A stretch of 64,000 bases of DNA from Larsenimonas rhizosphaerae (lineage in GTDB: Bacteria > Pseudomonadota > Gammaproteobacteria > Pseudomonadales > Halomonadaceae). The DNA is taken from assembly GCF_023700005.1 (NCBI RefSeq), contig NZ_JAMLJK010000001.1, positions 620,001 to 684,000 of the forward strand, read 5' to 3'. Every line of letters begins with the position of its first letter. The first letter of the stretch is position 1. Both the position numbers and the translations under genes were made by a program. Under the pieces are notes generated by a model. It ran no database searches, was not told the origin of the DNA, and saw only the letters and a list, made by a program, of their open reading frames with translations. Below are positions 16,144-25,363 of this stretch, piece by piece.

Positions 16144-17124
16144 CTACGCCTGCCCCGGGTTGACCAAGTAGCGGCCCAGGGTTTCACCGTCGATCATGCG
16201 GCGGGCCGTGGGAGCGAGTTCCTCAAGCGATAGCGTGCCGGCATGCAGCGGCTGATAAAGTGAGGCGTCAACGCCTGCCAGACGCTGCCAGATGCCCTGA
16301 CGCTGTTCGAAGGGGACCGACACGCTGTTGATGCCCAGCAGGGATACACCGCGAAGAATGAAGGGGGCCACAGTCATGTTGAGTTCCATGCCGCCGGCCA
16401 GGCCCACGGCCGCCACCGCGCCATTGTCCTTTATTCTGGACAGCAGGGCCGACAGGGTTACGCCGCCCACGGTATCCACGCCGCCTGCCCAGCGGGCCTT
16501 GTCCAGTGGCCGGCATTTCTCGGTGAAGCCGTGCCGGTCGATCACCTCGGTAGCGCCCAGTGCCTTCAGTAATTCGTGCTGCGAGGCCTTGCCGGTCACG
16601 GCATGTACGTCAAAACCTGCCTGAGCCAGTAACAGAACGGCCCACTGCCCGACGCCGCCGGTGGCACCGGTGACTATCATCGGGCCGTCAGCCGGCGTTA
16701 CTCCGGCGTGCTCAAGCGCTGTCAGCGCCTGCATGGCCGTAAAACCGGCAGTGCCGGCCAGCATGGCATTTTCGGGTGACAGTGTATCGGGGCAATGCAC
16801 CAGCCAGTCGCCCTTGAAGCACTGGCAGGTGGTAAATCCACCGCTGTGCTGCTCGCCAATCCCCCAGCCTGTCGCGATGATGCGATCACCGGGCGCGAAG
16901 CGCTCATCCCGGCTTTCCCTGACAATACCCGTGGCATCGACGCCGCCAATCAGCGGGTACTGGCGAATGATGCGTCCTTCGCCGGTGAGGGCCAGTGCAT
17001 CCTTGTAATTCAGTCCGGAGTATTCGATATCCACCACGACCTCACCCTGGGCAGGAGAGGGCGTATCCGGGTGGGTCAGCCGAAGGCGGGGTTCATCTTC
17101 GTGGATCATCATGGCGCGAGACAT
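16144..17124 (-). CDS. acuI: Acrylyl-CoA reductase AcuI/YhdH-type oxidoreductase
   Basis: A zinc-free medium-chain reductase of about 326 residues. Landmarks are SGLNYKDALALTGEGRII, the PLIGGVDATGIV segment, and GTAGFTAMQALTALE followed by VTGATGGVGQWAV, the NADPH-binding loop. The YhdH/AcuI subgroup reduces acrylyl-CoA to propionyl-CoA, detoxifying acrylate-type metabolites such as those from DMSP breakdown. Start ATG 17124 is preferred because GGAG lies six bases upstream; ATG 17136 would add four residues. No DMSP lyase is nearby, so the physiological source of substrate is open. Confidence 0.85.
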   Translation of the reverse strand: MSRAMMIHEDEPRLRLTHPDTPSPAQGEVVVDIEYSGLNYKDALALTGEGRIIRQYPLIGGVDATGIVRESRDERFAPGDRIIATGWGIGEQHSGGFTTCQCFKGDWLVHCPDTLSPENAMLAGTAGFTAMQALTALEHAGVTPADGPMIVTGATGGVGQWAVLLLAQAGFDVHAVTGKASQHELLKALGATEVIDRHGFTEKCRPLDKARWAGGVDTVGGVTLSALLSRIKDNGAVAAVGLAGGMELNMTVAPFILRGVSLLGINSVSVPFEQRQGIWQRLAGVDASLYQPLHAGTLSLEELAPTARRMIDGETLGRYLVNPGQA

Positions 17125-17280
17125 GGGGTTCTCCATCGGTAGCCTGTGTAACTGCTCAACGACACGACAATAGTCTATTGAGGCGGGCCTCTGCTAGGAT
17201 GGTTCAAGCTGCGTACGCCATTTTCTGTTGTTACAGGGATGGACTGCGCTGTATTCATTCCTATTGCCGTGATTCATGCC

Positions 17281-17664
17281 ATGCCTTCAATGAAACCCCA
17301 ACACACCGGTTTTGGCCGTTTATTGCACTCTACGCGTTACTCCCTGCAGGGGCTGGCCGCGGGCTGGCGCCACGAAGCGGCGCTTCGTCTCGAGCTTGTG
17401 CTGCTGGCGGTGCTGTTTCCGCTGTCCTTCTGGATCGGTCGCACACCTACGGAGTGGATGCTGCTGATGGCCAGTGCCCTGTTTGTGATTTCCGTCGAGC
17501 TTTTGAACTCTGCCATCGAAACCGTGGTGGACCGTATCGGGCTTGAAAAGCATGAACTGTCCGGCCGGGCCAAGGATCTGGGGTCGGCGGCGGTACTGAC
17601 CTCTTCCCTGCTGGCAGGGCTGGTCTGGGGCGGGTTGCTGCTGGTGCGTCTGGGCTGGGTCTAG
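17281..17664 (+). CDS. dgkA: Diacylglycerol kinase DgkA
   Basis: 127 residues (124 if ATG 17290 is used) with three membrane helices, the usual size for prokaryotic DgkA (about 122). ELLNSAIETVVDR is the catalytic signature and is followed by a conserved KDLGSAAV. The enzyme phosphorylates diacylglycerol to phosphatidic acid at the inner membrane, recycling lipid left from periplasmic glucan or LPS modification. No good ribosome site marks the start, so the first residues are uncertain. No operon partner. Confidence 0.9.
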   Translation: MPSMKPQHTGFGRLLHSTRYSLQGLAAGWRHEAALRLELVLLAVLFPLSFWIGRTPTEWMLLMASALFVISVELLNSAIETVVDRIGLEKHELSGRAKDLGSAAVLTSSLLAGLVWGGLLLVRLGWV

Positions 17665-17789
17665 GCCCTGTAGTGCGAACCTGTTGCGATCGGTACTGGC
17701 GAGGTGCCGTCTGCCTGTGCCACGCTTGATGTCCGACCCATCGGTCGATCCATTACCAACGGGGCACCATGCCCTCAGGGGAGCATGAA

Positions 17790-18293
17790 ATGAGTCAGGT
17801 AAAACTGGGCGATACAGATGTCAGTGTAAAAGGTCATTTCCCGGAAAAGGGCGAGCAGGTCTCGGATTTCACCCTGACCGGTCAGGACCTTGCCGAAGTA
17901 TCGCTGGCTGACTTCGAGGGGCAGCGCAAGGTCATTTCCATTATCCCGAGCGTGGATACCGGAGTGTGTGCTACCTCGACGCGGACCTTCAATCAGAAGG
18001 CTTCCTCGCTTGCTGATACCGTCGTGCTGGTGGTATCTGCCGATCTTCCCTTTGCGGCAGCCCGCTTTTGCGGTGCCGAAGGGCTTGAGAACGTGAAGAC
18101 GTTATCGACGTTTCGCCATCCCGAATTTGCTGAACACCATGGTGTGCTCATTGCCGATGGCCCGATGACGGGGCTGTGTGCGCGTGGTGTGATCGTTCTC
18201 GATGAAAAAAATACCGTGCTCTATAGCGAATTATGCCCGCAGATCAAGGCCGAGCCCGGCTATGAAGATGCCCTGGCGGCTCTCAACGGCTAG
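17790..18293 (+). CDS. tpx: Thiol peroxidase Tpx
   Basis: 167 residues, an atypical 2-Cys peroxiredoxin of the Tpx group. PSVDTGVCATSTRTFN holds the peroxidatic Cys (about residue 60) and ARFCGAEGLENV the resolving Cys (about 94), 34 residues later, as in the family. It reduces lipid and alkyl hydroperoxides with thioredoxin. Start ATG 17790 has AGGGGAG upstream; the ATG at 17769 reads through that ribosome site. It is followed after 73 bases by osmC, another peroxide-defence gene, so a joint stress unit is likely. Confidence 0.93.
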   Translation: MSQVKLGDTDVSVKGHFPEKGEQVSDFTLTGQDLAEVSLADFEGQRKVISIIPSVDTGVCATSTRTFNQKASSLADTVVLVVSADLPFAAARFCGAEGLENVKTLSTFRHPEFAEHHGVLIADGPMTGLCARGVIVLDEKNTVLYSELCPQIKAEPGYEDALAALNG

Positions 18294-18366
18294 TCGGACT
18301 GGCGAACGCGGCGCATTTGGCTACGCTTTACAGGTTACTTGATACCGGATACTTCACGGAGGAAGC

Positions 18367-18798
18367 ATGAGCATCAAGAAATCAGGATCTGCACACTGGC
18401 AGGGCAGTCTCAAGAAGGGCAAGGGAACCGTCTCCACCGAAAGCGGTGCGATGAAGGACAATCCCTACGGCTTCAATACCCGCTTTGAAGGCCAGCCCGG
18501 TACCAACCCGGAAGAGCTGATCGGTGCGGCCCACGCCAGCTGTTACTCCATGGCCCTGTCGATGATTCTGGGTGAATCCTCGCTCGAGCCGGAAAGCATC
18601 AAGACCAAGGCGACGGTGACGCTCGAACAGCAGGATGATGGCTTTACCATCACGGCAGTGCATCTTGACACCGAGGCCAGCGTGCCCGGCGCCAGTGAAG
18701 ATGACTTCAAGGCCGCGGCTGACAAGGCCAAGGCCGGGTGCCCTGTATCGAAACTGTTCAATGCCGATATCACTCTGGACGCGCGTCTGGTGTCGTGA
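18367..18798 (+). CDS. osmC: OsmC-type organic hydroperoxide reductase
   Basis: 143 residues with the OsmC layout. An N-terminal SAHWQGSLKKGKGTVSTESG strand pair precedes FEGQPGTNPEELIGAAHASCYSMALS, which carries the first redox Cys. A second Cys lies in AKAGCPVSKLFNADI near residue 125. The Glu in GTNPEELIG is the conserved active-site residue. The enzyme reduces organic hydroperoxides with dihydrolipoamide-type donors. CGGAGGAAGC precedes the ATG. It lies 73 bases after tpx and is closed by a strong terminator. Confidence 0.92.
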   Translation: MSIKKSGSAHWQGSLKKGKGTVSTESGAMKDNPYGFNTRFEGQPGTNPEELIGAAHASCYSMALSMILGESSLEPESIKTKATVTLEQQDDGFTITAVHLDTEASVPGASEDDFKAAADKAKAGCPVSKLFNADITLDARLVS

Positions 18799-18816
18799 TC
18801 ATCACAAGGCATTTCA

Positions 18817-18847
18817 AAAACGCCCCACCTTGTCGGGGCGTTTTTTT
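18817..18847 (+). terminator. Terminator after osmC
   Basis: AAAAACGCCCC and GGGGCGTTTTTTT around an ACCTTGTC loop. Confidence 0.88.
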
Positions 18848-18949
18848 ATGCCGGATCATCAGGTAGCGTGGTAAAAGGAACATACAAAAGGGTATGTCTG
18901 TCCAGCCCGGATAGATGGACGCGCTTGGATTTCATATCAGGAGGACAGA

Positions 18950-21835
18950 ATGTCGGATGCCGAGTTGCAGGCACGTCTGGAACAGGACGTTGATGCGGTC
19001 ATGGATGCCTTGCCTTCCGAGATAGATGCCTGGCTGCCTCGCACTCAGCGAACGGCATTGAAGCAGGTCGCTGTCCTGTCCCCCTGGGTGGCCGATCATA
19101 TACGGCGTGAACCGGATCTGCTTCGCGTGCTGGGGGAGACCGGTGAGTGGGAAGCTCCTCTTTCCCGTGATGCCATGACTGCCCGACTGTCTGATGCGCT
19201 CGAGCAGGCAAGCGACGAGCCCGGGCTTCATCGCGTGCTGCGCCGGTTTCGCCGTGAGCGCCAGATCGGCATCATCTGGCGGGATCTGGCCGGTGAGGCC
19301 GGTGCCTGGGCTACCGGCGAGGCCATGACGACGCTGGCCGAAGTCTGTCTCGAGCAGGCGCTGACATGGCTTGAGCAGCTCTGTGTACCTCGCTGGGGGC
19401 GACCCCAGGCCGATGAGTCGGGGGAGCGGCCTCGGCTGGTGGTGCTGGGCATGGGCAAGTTTGGCGCCGGCGAACTCAACCTCTCCTCCGACATTGACCT
19501 GATCTTTGCCTTTGAGCACCGCGGCACTACCGAAGGTGGTCGCCGTCAGCTGGATCATCAGGAATACTTTACTCGCATGGGGCAAAAGCTGATCGCCGCA
19601 CTGGACCAGGTGACCGCCGATGGCTTTGTGTTTCGGGTGGACATGCGCCTGCGCCCGCTGGGCGAAGGCGGCCCGTTGGTCAATCCTTTCAGCACCACGG
19701 CCAGTTACTACCAGGATCAGGGGCGAGAGTGGGAGCGCTATGCCCTGCTCAAGGCCCGCCCGGTCGCCGGCGATCTGGCCGCCGGCGAGCGTCTTTTGAT
19801 GATGCTGAAACCCTTTGTATACCGCAGGTACATCGATTTCGGCGCCATCGCCTCGCTCCGGGAAATGAAGGCATTGATCAACCGTGAGGTACGGCGGCGC
19901 AATATCGGCGATAACATCAAGCTGGGGCGTGGCGGAATTCGGGAAGTCGAGTTTATCGTTCAGGCCTTCCAGCTGATTCGTGGCGGACGGGATACCCGCC
20001 TGCAGACCCCCTCTCTTCATGATGCCCTGAGCCAGCTGGCCGCGCTTGAGCTACTGCCCGAGGCCGTGATGACCGAACTGACACGGGATTATGTGTTTCT
20101 GCGTAATGCCGAGCATGCCCTGCAGGCCCAGCAGGACAAGCAGACCCAGACCCTGCCGGAGGATGATCTGGCCCGATTGCGTCTGGCCCGCGCGATGAAG
20201 TGTCCTGACTGGCGCGCCTTTCTGGCGGCACTGGACGAGGTCCGTACTCGAGTGCGCCATCACTTTGATGCCGTCGTCGCCGCGCCTGATGACGAGGAGC
20301 ACGAGCACGAGGACAGTGATATTCCGCTCGACCAGTGGCGCGCGTTGTGGGAAGAAAGTCTGGAGGAGGAGGAGGCCCGGTCACTGTTGTTGCGCAGTGG
20401 CTTCGAGGATCCGGCCAATGGTGTGCACCGTCTGAATCGCCTGCGTCGTTCCCGTGCCGTGATCAATATGCAGCGCGTGGCCTTTGAGCGACTGGATGCC
20501 ATGATGCCGGCCCTGCTGGCTCAGGTGGCGGCGACCGATGCGCCTTCCAGCACGCTGGAGCGTGTGCTGCCCCTGGTGGAATCGGTACTTCGACGCACGG
20601 CTTACCTGTCGTTGCTGCGTGAAAACCCGGATGCCCTCAATCACTTTGTTCGGCTGTGTGCTGCGAGCCCCTGGATTGCGGAGCAGATTGCGCGTCATCC
20701 GATGCTGCTTGATGAGATGTTGTCACCGGCGCTATTGACCAGTCGGCCGAGCCGAACCTCGCTGGAGCATGAGTTGCGTCAGAGTCTGGCGCGTATCCCT
20801 GCCGAGGATGAAGAGGCGCTGCTGGAAGCGCTGCGCCATTTCCGACATGCCCGGGTATTGCACGTCGCTGCCGGAGACGTGGCCGGGGTACACGGCATAA
20901 TGAATGTCAGCGACAGCCTGACCGATATCGCCGAAGTGGTGCTTGAGGCGGTCATTCAGATGGCCTGGCGCAGCCTGATTCAAAAGCATGGTGTGCCGAC
21001 TGGCCACGAGGGTGGGCCACGCTTTGCCGTGATCGGTTATGGCAAGCTGGGGGGAATCGAGCTGGGGTATGGCTCGGATCTTGATCTGGTGTTTCTGTTC
21101 GAGCCGTCGCTTCGACCGGAAACACCCGGGCCGCGAGTCATCGACTCCCCCGTGTTCTTTACGCGTCTCGGACAGCGGATCATTCATCTGCTGACGGCCA
21201 TTACGCCGGCCGGGGCGCTTTATGAAGTGGATATGCGGTTGCGGCCATCGGGCAATTCCGGGCTGCTGGTATCTACCTTCGATGCCTTTGCCGAATATCA
21301 GCGTCAGCAGGCCTGGACCTGGGAGCACCAGGCGCTGGTGCGGGCACGTCCGGTGGCCGGACATCGAGAGCTCTTTGAGCGTTTTGATGGCCTGCGGCGG
21401 GAAATACTGTCGACGTCGCGTGATCTTCCTGCGCTGCGTCGCTCAGTGGTTGAAATGCGTCACAAGATGCGGACGCATCTGGCGGGCAGCAGCAAGGACC
21501 AGGCAGAAGGGCGTTTTCACCTCAAGCAGGACCCGGGGGGGCTGGTCGATATCGAGTTCCTGAATCAGTATGCCGTGCTGGCCCTGAGCCATGAGAGTGA
21601 AGCGCTGCTGACCTACACCGACAATATACGGCTGATCGAAACGCTGGAGTCCTGTGGTCAGATTTCGCAGGAGGAAGCGGCGATATTGCGCGATGCCTAT
21701 CTGGCTTACCGGGCAGAAACGCATCGCCAGGCGCTGTCAAAGGCCGGTGAAATGACATCCAGTGAAGGCTTTGATGAGCACCGTCGAGCCGTCGCCCGGC
21801 TGTGGCAGCGCTGGATGGAGCCGGACAACGTATGA
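18950..21835 (+). CDS. glnE: Glutamine synthetase adenylyltransferase/deadenylylase GlnE
   Basis: 961 residues, the usual size (about 945-990). Two nucleotidyltransferase domains are visible. The N-terminal one (deadenylylase half) has GMGKFGAGELNLSSDIDLIF near residue 165. The C-terminal one (adenylylase half) has GYGKLGGIELGYGSDLDLVF near residue 697. Each carries the G-G/S-x-DxD metal motif. The enzyme switches glutamine synthetase off by AMP addition and on by removal, in response to PII and glutamine. CAGGAGG precedes the ATG. It is monocistronic, ending in a bidirectional terminator shared with trhO. Confidence 0.95.
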   Translation: MSDAELQARLEQDVDAVMDALPSEIDAWLPRTQRTALKQVAVLSPWVADHIRREPDLLRVLGETGEWEAPLSRDAMTARLSDALEQASDEPGLHRVLRRFRRERQIGIIWRDLAGEAGAWATGEAMTTLAEVCLEQALTWLEQLCVPRWGRPQADESGERPRLVVLGMGKFGAGELNLSSDIDLIFAFEHRGTTEGGRRQLDHQEYFTRMGQKLIAALDQVTADGFVFRVDMRLRPLGEGGPLVNPFSTTASYYQDQGREWERYALLKARPVAGDLAAGERLLMMLKPFVYRRYIDFGAIASLREMKALINREVRRRNIGDNIKLGRGGIREVEFIVQAFQLIRGGRDTRLQTPSLHDALSQLAALELLPEAVMTELTRDYVFLRNAEHALQAQQDKQTQTLPEDDLARLRLARAMKCPDWRAFLAALDEVRTRVRHHFDAVVAAPDDEEHEHEDSDIPLDQWRALWEESLEEEEARSLLLRSGFEDPANGVHRLNRLRRSRAVINMQRVAFERLDAMMPALLAQVAATDAPSSTLERVLPLVESVLRRTAYLSLLRENPDALNHFVRLCAASPWIAEQIARHPMLLDEMLSPALLTSRPSRTSLEHELRQSLARIPAEDEEALLEALRHFRHARVLHVAAGDVAGVHGIMNVSDSLTDIAEVVLEAVIQMAWRSLIQKHGVPTGHEGGPRFAVIGYGKLGGIELGYGSDLDLVFLFEPSLRPETPGPRVIDSPVFFTRLGQRIIHLLTAITPAGALYEVDMRLRPSGNSGLLVSTFDAFAEYQRQQAWTWEHQALVRARPVAGHRELFERFDGLRREILSTSRDLPALRRSVVEMRHKMRTHLAGSSKDQAEGRFHLKQDPGGLVDIEFLNQYAVLALSHESEALLTYTDNIRLIETLESCGQISQEEAAILRDAYLAYRAETHRQALSKAGEMTSSEGFDEHRRAVARLWQRWMEPDNV

Positions 21836-21844
21836 CCTGTATTG

Positions 21845-21873
21845 AAAAGGGCCCCGGCAGGGGCCCTTTTTCT
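21845..21873. terminator. Bidirectional terminator between glnE and trhO
   Basis: AAAAGGGCCCC, loop GGCA, GGGGCCCTTTTT. It is symmetric and lies between convergent genes. Confidence 0.88.
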
Positions 21874-21887
21874 GATGCGGGCAGGTA

Positions 21888-22811
21888 TCAGCCCTGAGTG
21901 CGGCCGATCGGGTGCGGCTCATTGCGCTGGCGTGCAAGATCAATCTGCTTCTGGCGTTCGCGGGCGCGTTCACGGCTGCTTTCCGGCAGGCTGTCCCAGC
22001 AGTGGGGGCAGCTGATGCCCGGAAGATAGTGCTCGCTTTGCTGGTCCTCTACTGAAATCGGCATTCGGCAGGCGTGGCACTGCTCGAATTCTCCCTCACT
22101 CAGGTCATGCTTGACCGTCACTCGGTTATCAAACACAAAGCAGTCGCCGTTCCAGCGTGACTCTTCCTGGGGCACCTCTTCGAGGTATTTAAGGATGCCC
22201 CCCTTGAGGTGGTAAACCTCATCAAACCCTTCGCCCAGCATATAGCTCGAGGCCTTTTCGCAGCGAATGCCGCCGGTACAGAACATGGCGACCTTCTTGT
22301 GCTTTTCCGGGTCGTAATGCGCCTTCACGTAGTCGGGGAATTCGCGAAAGGTTTTGGTCTGCGGGTTCACGGCACCTTCAAATGACCCGATGGATACTTC
22401 GTAGTCATTGCGCGTATCGATCACCAGTACCTCGGGATCGGCAATGATGTCATTCCATTCATGGGCATCGACATAGGTGCCCACCCGACGGTTGGGGTCA
22501 ATCTGTGGCACGCCCATGGTGACGATTTCCTGCTTGAGCTTCACCTTGGTGCGATAAAAGGGCTGCTCGTCGCACGTGGATTCCTTGTGCTCCAGATCCG
22601 CCAGGCGCGGGTCGCTTCTGAGCCAGGCCAGTACGGCATCGATGCCGTTTCGCGTGCCGGCAATGGTGCCATTGATGCCTTCTTCGGCAAGCAGCAGCGT
22701 TCCCTTGACGTCATGTAACTTCATTTCCTCCAGAAGAGGGGCGCGCAGCGCGTTGAAATCCGGAAGGGTGACGAATTTATACATCGCCGCCACGATGACA
22801 GGTGAACTCAT
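21888..22811 (-). CDS. trhO: tRNA uridine(34) hydroxylase TrhO (rhodanese domain)
   Basis: 307 residues: an N-terminal acylphosphatase-like domain ([30 protein letters not shown]), a rhodanese domain (about 125-225) with active-site loop [10 protein letters not shown], and a C-terminal cysteine-rich part (EQCHACRMP and CPHCWDS). The TrhO/YceA family hydroxylates U34 of certain tRNAs toward 5-hydroxyuridine derivatives, using oxygen. GGAG lies upstream of the ATG. It converges with glnE and stands alone. Assignment is firm at family level. Confidence 0.92.
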   Translation of the reverse strand: MSSPVIVAAMYKFVTLPDFNALRAPLLEEMKLHDVKGTLLLAEEGINGTIAGTRNGIDAVLAWLRSDPRLADLEHKESTCDEQPFYRTKVKLKQEIVTMGVPQIDPNRRVGTYVDAHEWNDIIADPEVLVIDTRNDYEVSIGSFEGAVNPQTKTFREFPDYVKAHYDPEKHKKVAMFCTGGIRCEKASSYMLGEGFDEVYHLKGGILKYLEEVPQEESRWNGDCFVFDNRVTVKHDLSEGEFEQCHACRMPISVEDQQSEHYLPGISCPHCWDSLPESSRERARERQKQIDLARQRNEPHPIGRTQG

Positions 22812-23025
22812 GAAATGTCTCCAGTGGTCATCCGCGTAAAGGACGGACCAGAACAGTGATCGATATGACCGGCCAGCTCGCCGGAGGGCCTAGTTTATCG
22901 GCCATGGGCGGTATGGCAAGCGGCGGCATGTCGCAGACATGTGGGCAGATGGGCGTGTATTGAACTTATGGATGAGCCTAGTATTATCAATATATAAAAT
23001 AACATTTAATTCAGAAGGTTAAGTC

Positions 23026-23181
23026 ATGTCATTTTTTGAATCCATGGGGGTTGTCATCCTCGCCATCATGGGGGTGTTCTCGATACTTGGTATTTTCATG
23101 GCACTGGTTTCCATGCCCTCGCCGGCTCGCGTTACCGCCCTGGTGCGTCGAATGGGAGCGGGGCTTTCTCGGCGGCGCTAG
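23026..23181 (+). CDS. Small membrane protein upstream of the D-glutamate operon
   Basis: 51 residues with one hydrophobic helix (about 8-30, VVILAIMGVFSILGIFMALV) and a basic C-terminus ending GAGLSRRR. AGAAGG lies seven bases before the ATG, and an AT-rich promoter-like stretch (TATATAAAATAAC near 22992) precedes it. It resembles other short bacterial membrane proteins with Arg-rich ends. No function is known to me. It lies 45 bases before a strong predicted RNA structure that leads into dgcN. Confidence 0.6.
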   Translation: MSFFESMGVVILAIMGVFSILGIFMALVSMPSPARVTALVRRMGAGLSRRR

Positions 23182-23225
23182 TACTGGCACCCCCGGGCGC
23201 AGGTTCCCTGTTTGGAGGGGAAATG

Positions 23226-23322
23226 CTTTTTCGGAACAGCCCTTTCCCGTGCTGCTTCGATCGGGCTATCTTCATGAGATGCCCTTCGGGTCTGGCTCGG
23301 GAAAGGCCCTTCACCGAACAAG
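23226..23322 (+). promoter_or_regulatory. Strongly foldable leader before dgcN (candidate cis-regulatory RNA)
   Basis: The outer arms are 23226-23249 and 23298-23322. They pair as nine consecutive base pairs (CCTTTCCCG with CGGGAAAGG), an internal loop, five pairs (TTCGG with CCGAA), one mismatch and three more pairs. Inside, 23263-23284 forms a second hairpin: GGGC-ATCT with one bulged T, loop TCATG, then AGATGCCC. There is no terminal T-run, so it is not a simple terminator. The dgcN ATG is 33 bases downstream. I match it to no named riboswitch. Confidence 0.45.
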
Positions 23323-23355
23323 AACGACAATGACATTGTTTCAGGAGCACTGAAT

Positions 23356-24357
23356 ATGCTGAAGACCCCGTACCTGTTGTTTCTGGGTGATGCGCCTGAT
23401 CCGCTGGCTGCGAAGGTGGCGCAGGGGATCAGGGACTGGCGACCCGAGCATGCTCTCGGTCAGCTTCGACTCGAGGGATGTCAGGCAGATATGCGTCTGC
23501 CGGACATGACCATTGCGGAGGCCGTCGAACAGGGTGCGCGCACGCTGGTCATCGGGGTGGCCAATCGCGGTGGCGTGATCTCCGAGCGGTGGCTGGATGT
23601 GCTGGAACAGGCCATGGCCGCCGGTATGGATATCGCTTCCGGCCTGCACAACCTGCTGACCGATGAACCCCGCCTTGTCGATGCCGCTGCAAGGCATCAG
23701 GTGGCGCTTTTTGATGTGCGGGTGCCTCAGGTCAGCTATCCGATCGGTGATGGTAAAAAGCGGACAGGCAAGCGTTGCCTGCCGGTCGGTACCGATTGCT
23801 CGGTCGGCAAGATGTACACTGCGCTTGCCATCGACAAGGCACTCAAGGCCCGCAATGTACCTTCTGACTTCAGGGCTACCGGTCAGACCGGGATTCTGGT
23901 CACCGGGCAGGGGGTGCCTCTGGATGCCGTCGTGGCGGATTTCATGGCCGGCGCCGTAGAATGGCTGGCACCGGACAATACGCCGGAGCACTGGGATATC
24001 ATTGAAGGTCAGGGCAGCCTGTATCATCCGTCCTTTTCCGGCGTGACCATGGCCCTGATCCACGGCGGCCAGCCGGATGCTCTGGTGCTGTGCCATGAGC
24101 CGACCCGCACCCATATGCGCGGATTGCCTCACTATGAATTACCGACCCTTGAGCAGCTCATGGCGGTGGCGCTGCCCCTGGCACGGATCGTCAATCCGGC
24201 GTGTCAGGTGATTGGTGTATCCGTCAATACTGCGGCCTTCAGCGATGAAGAGGCGACGGCCTATCTCGAGGAACTTGAGACGCGAATGAAGATGCCCTGT
24301 GTCGATCCGTTCCGGCATGGTGCCGCGCGATTGGCGGAGGCCCTGCTGGCATGCTGA
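23356..24357 (+). CDS. dgcN: D-glutamate N-acetyltransferase DgcN (DUF1611)
   Basis: 333 residues of the DUF1611 family. The phosphate-loop-like GTDCSVGK lies at 145-152. It is preceded by an N-terminal Rossmann-like domain with VIGVANRGG and followed by RATGQTGILVTGQGVPLDAV. The characterised DgcN enzymes acetylate D-glutamate (acetyl-CoA donor), the first step of a D-glutamate catabolic route. Here dgcN overlaps dgcA by seven bases (ATGCTGA), which fits tight coupling of the two steps. AGGAG lies upstream. It is the first enzyme gene of a three-gene operon. Confidence 0.88.
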   Translation: MLKTPYLLFLGDAPDPLAAKVAQGIRDWRPEHALGQLRLEGCQADMRLPDMTIAEAVEQGARTLVIGVANRGGVISERWLDVLEQAMAAGMDIASGLHNLLTDEPRLVDAAARHQVALFDVRVPQVSYPIGDGKKRTGKRCLPVGTDCSVGKMYTALAIDKALKARNVPSDFRATGQTGILVTGQGVPLDAVVADFMAGAVEWLAPDNTPEHWDIIEGQGSLYHPSFSGVTMALIHGGQPDALVLCHEPTRTHMRGLPHYELPTLEQLMAVALPLARIVNPACQVIGVSVNTAAFSDEEATAYLEELETRMKMPCVDPFRHGAARLAEALLAC

Positions 24358-25331
24358 CAGTAACGGCCGAGGAAACGATCTTCCCGCTGGCTGAAGCATT
24401 TACCATCTCCCGTGGTTCGCGCACCCATGCGCGAGTGGTGACCGTGACCTTGAGTGACGGCACCCATACCGGACGCGGTGAGTGTGTTCCCTACGCTCGG
24501 TATGACGAGACGGTCGAAAGCGTCATCCACGACATCAACGGGCTGGCCGATGCCTTGAGGGCCGGGCTGGACCGCCATGGCCTTCAGCAGCGTCTGCCGC
24601 CCGGAGCCGCTCGAAATGCCGTGGACTGTGCCTTCTGGGATCTGGAAGCCAAACAGCAGGACCGGCCGGTCTGGCAGCTGGCGGGGCTGTCTGCACCCGG
24701 ACCCGAAATCACCGCCTATACCCTGTCCCTTGAGCCTCCGGAGGTAATGTATGACAAGGCGCGTCGCCATGCTCACCGGCCCCTGTTGAAGCTGAAGCTG
24801 GGGGGCGAAGGGGATCTTGAGCGCCTGAGAGCAGTTCGGGAAGGCGCCCCTCATGCGCGTATCATCATCGATGCCAATGAGGGATGGCAGCTTGAGGATT
24901 ATCAGCGTCTGGCGCCGGAGATGGTGGCGCTGGGTGTCGAGATGGTCGAGCAGCCTCTACCGGCAGGCGATGACGAATCGCTTGAACGGCTTGAGCGGTG
25001 GTTGCCGGTATGCGCCGATGAATCCTGTCATGACCGCGACTCGCTGGCTTCGCTTGCAGGGCGTTATGACATCGTCAATATCAAGCTGGACAAGACCGGT
25101 GGACTGACCGAAGCGCTGGGCCTGCGAGACGCGGCTCTGGCGGCGGGCTTCGAGGTCATGGTCGGGTGCATGGTTGGGTCATCGCTGTCGATGGCGCCGG
25201 CGTTGCTGGTCGCTCAGGGGGCCCGTGTGGTGGACCTTGATGGTCCGCTGCTTTTGGCCGAGGACCGGGCACATGGCATGCATTTTGATGCGCAGGGCAT
25301 TCATCCCGCCGCTCGTGCGCTGTGGGGCTAG
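24351..25331 (+). CDS. dgcA: N-acetyl-D-glutamate racemase DgcA (enolase superfamily)
   Basis: 326 residues. N-terminal capping domain, then a TIM barrel with the enolase-superfamily catalytic set: KLKLG (KxK motif near residue 145), IIDANEGW, VEQPLP and CADESCH as metal ligands, and NIKLDKTGG with the opposite-face lysine. This layout is shared by dipeptide epimerases and N-acylamino-acid racemases. Next to dgcN the sensible call is DgcA, which converts N-acetyl-D-glutamate to N-acetyl-L-glutamate. An L-Ala-D/L-Glu epimerase is the alternative from sequence alone; the operon argues against it. Confidence 0.87.
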   Translation: MLTVTAEETIFPLAEAFTISRGSRTHARVVTVTLSDGTHTGRGECVPYARYDETVESVIHDINGLADALRAGLDRHGLQQRLPPGAARNAVDCAFWDLEAKQQDRPVWQLAGLSAPGPEITAYTLSLEPPEVMYDKARRHAHRPLLKLKLGGEGDLERLRAVREGAPHARIIIDANEGWQLEDYQRLAPEMVALGVEMVEQPLPAGDDESLERLERWLPVCADESCHDRDSLASLAGRYDIVNIKLDKTGGLTEALGLRDAALAAGFEVMVGCMVGSSLSMAPALLVAQGARVVDLDGPLLLAEDRAHGMHFDAQGIHPAARALWG

Positions 25332-25363
25332 TGATTGATGACGGAACTACAAGGCTTGAAACC

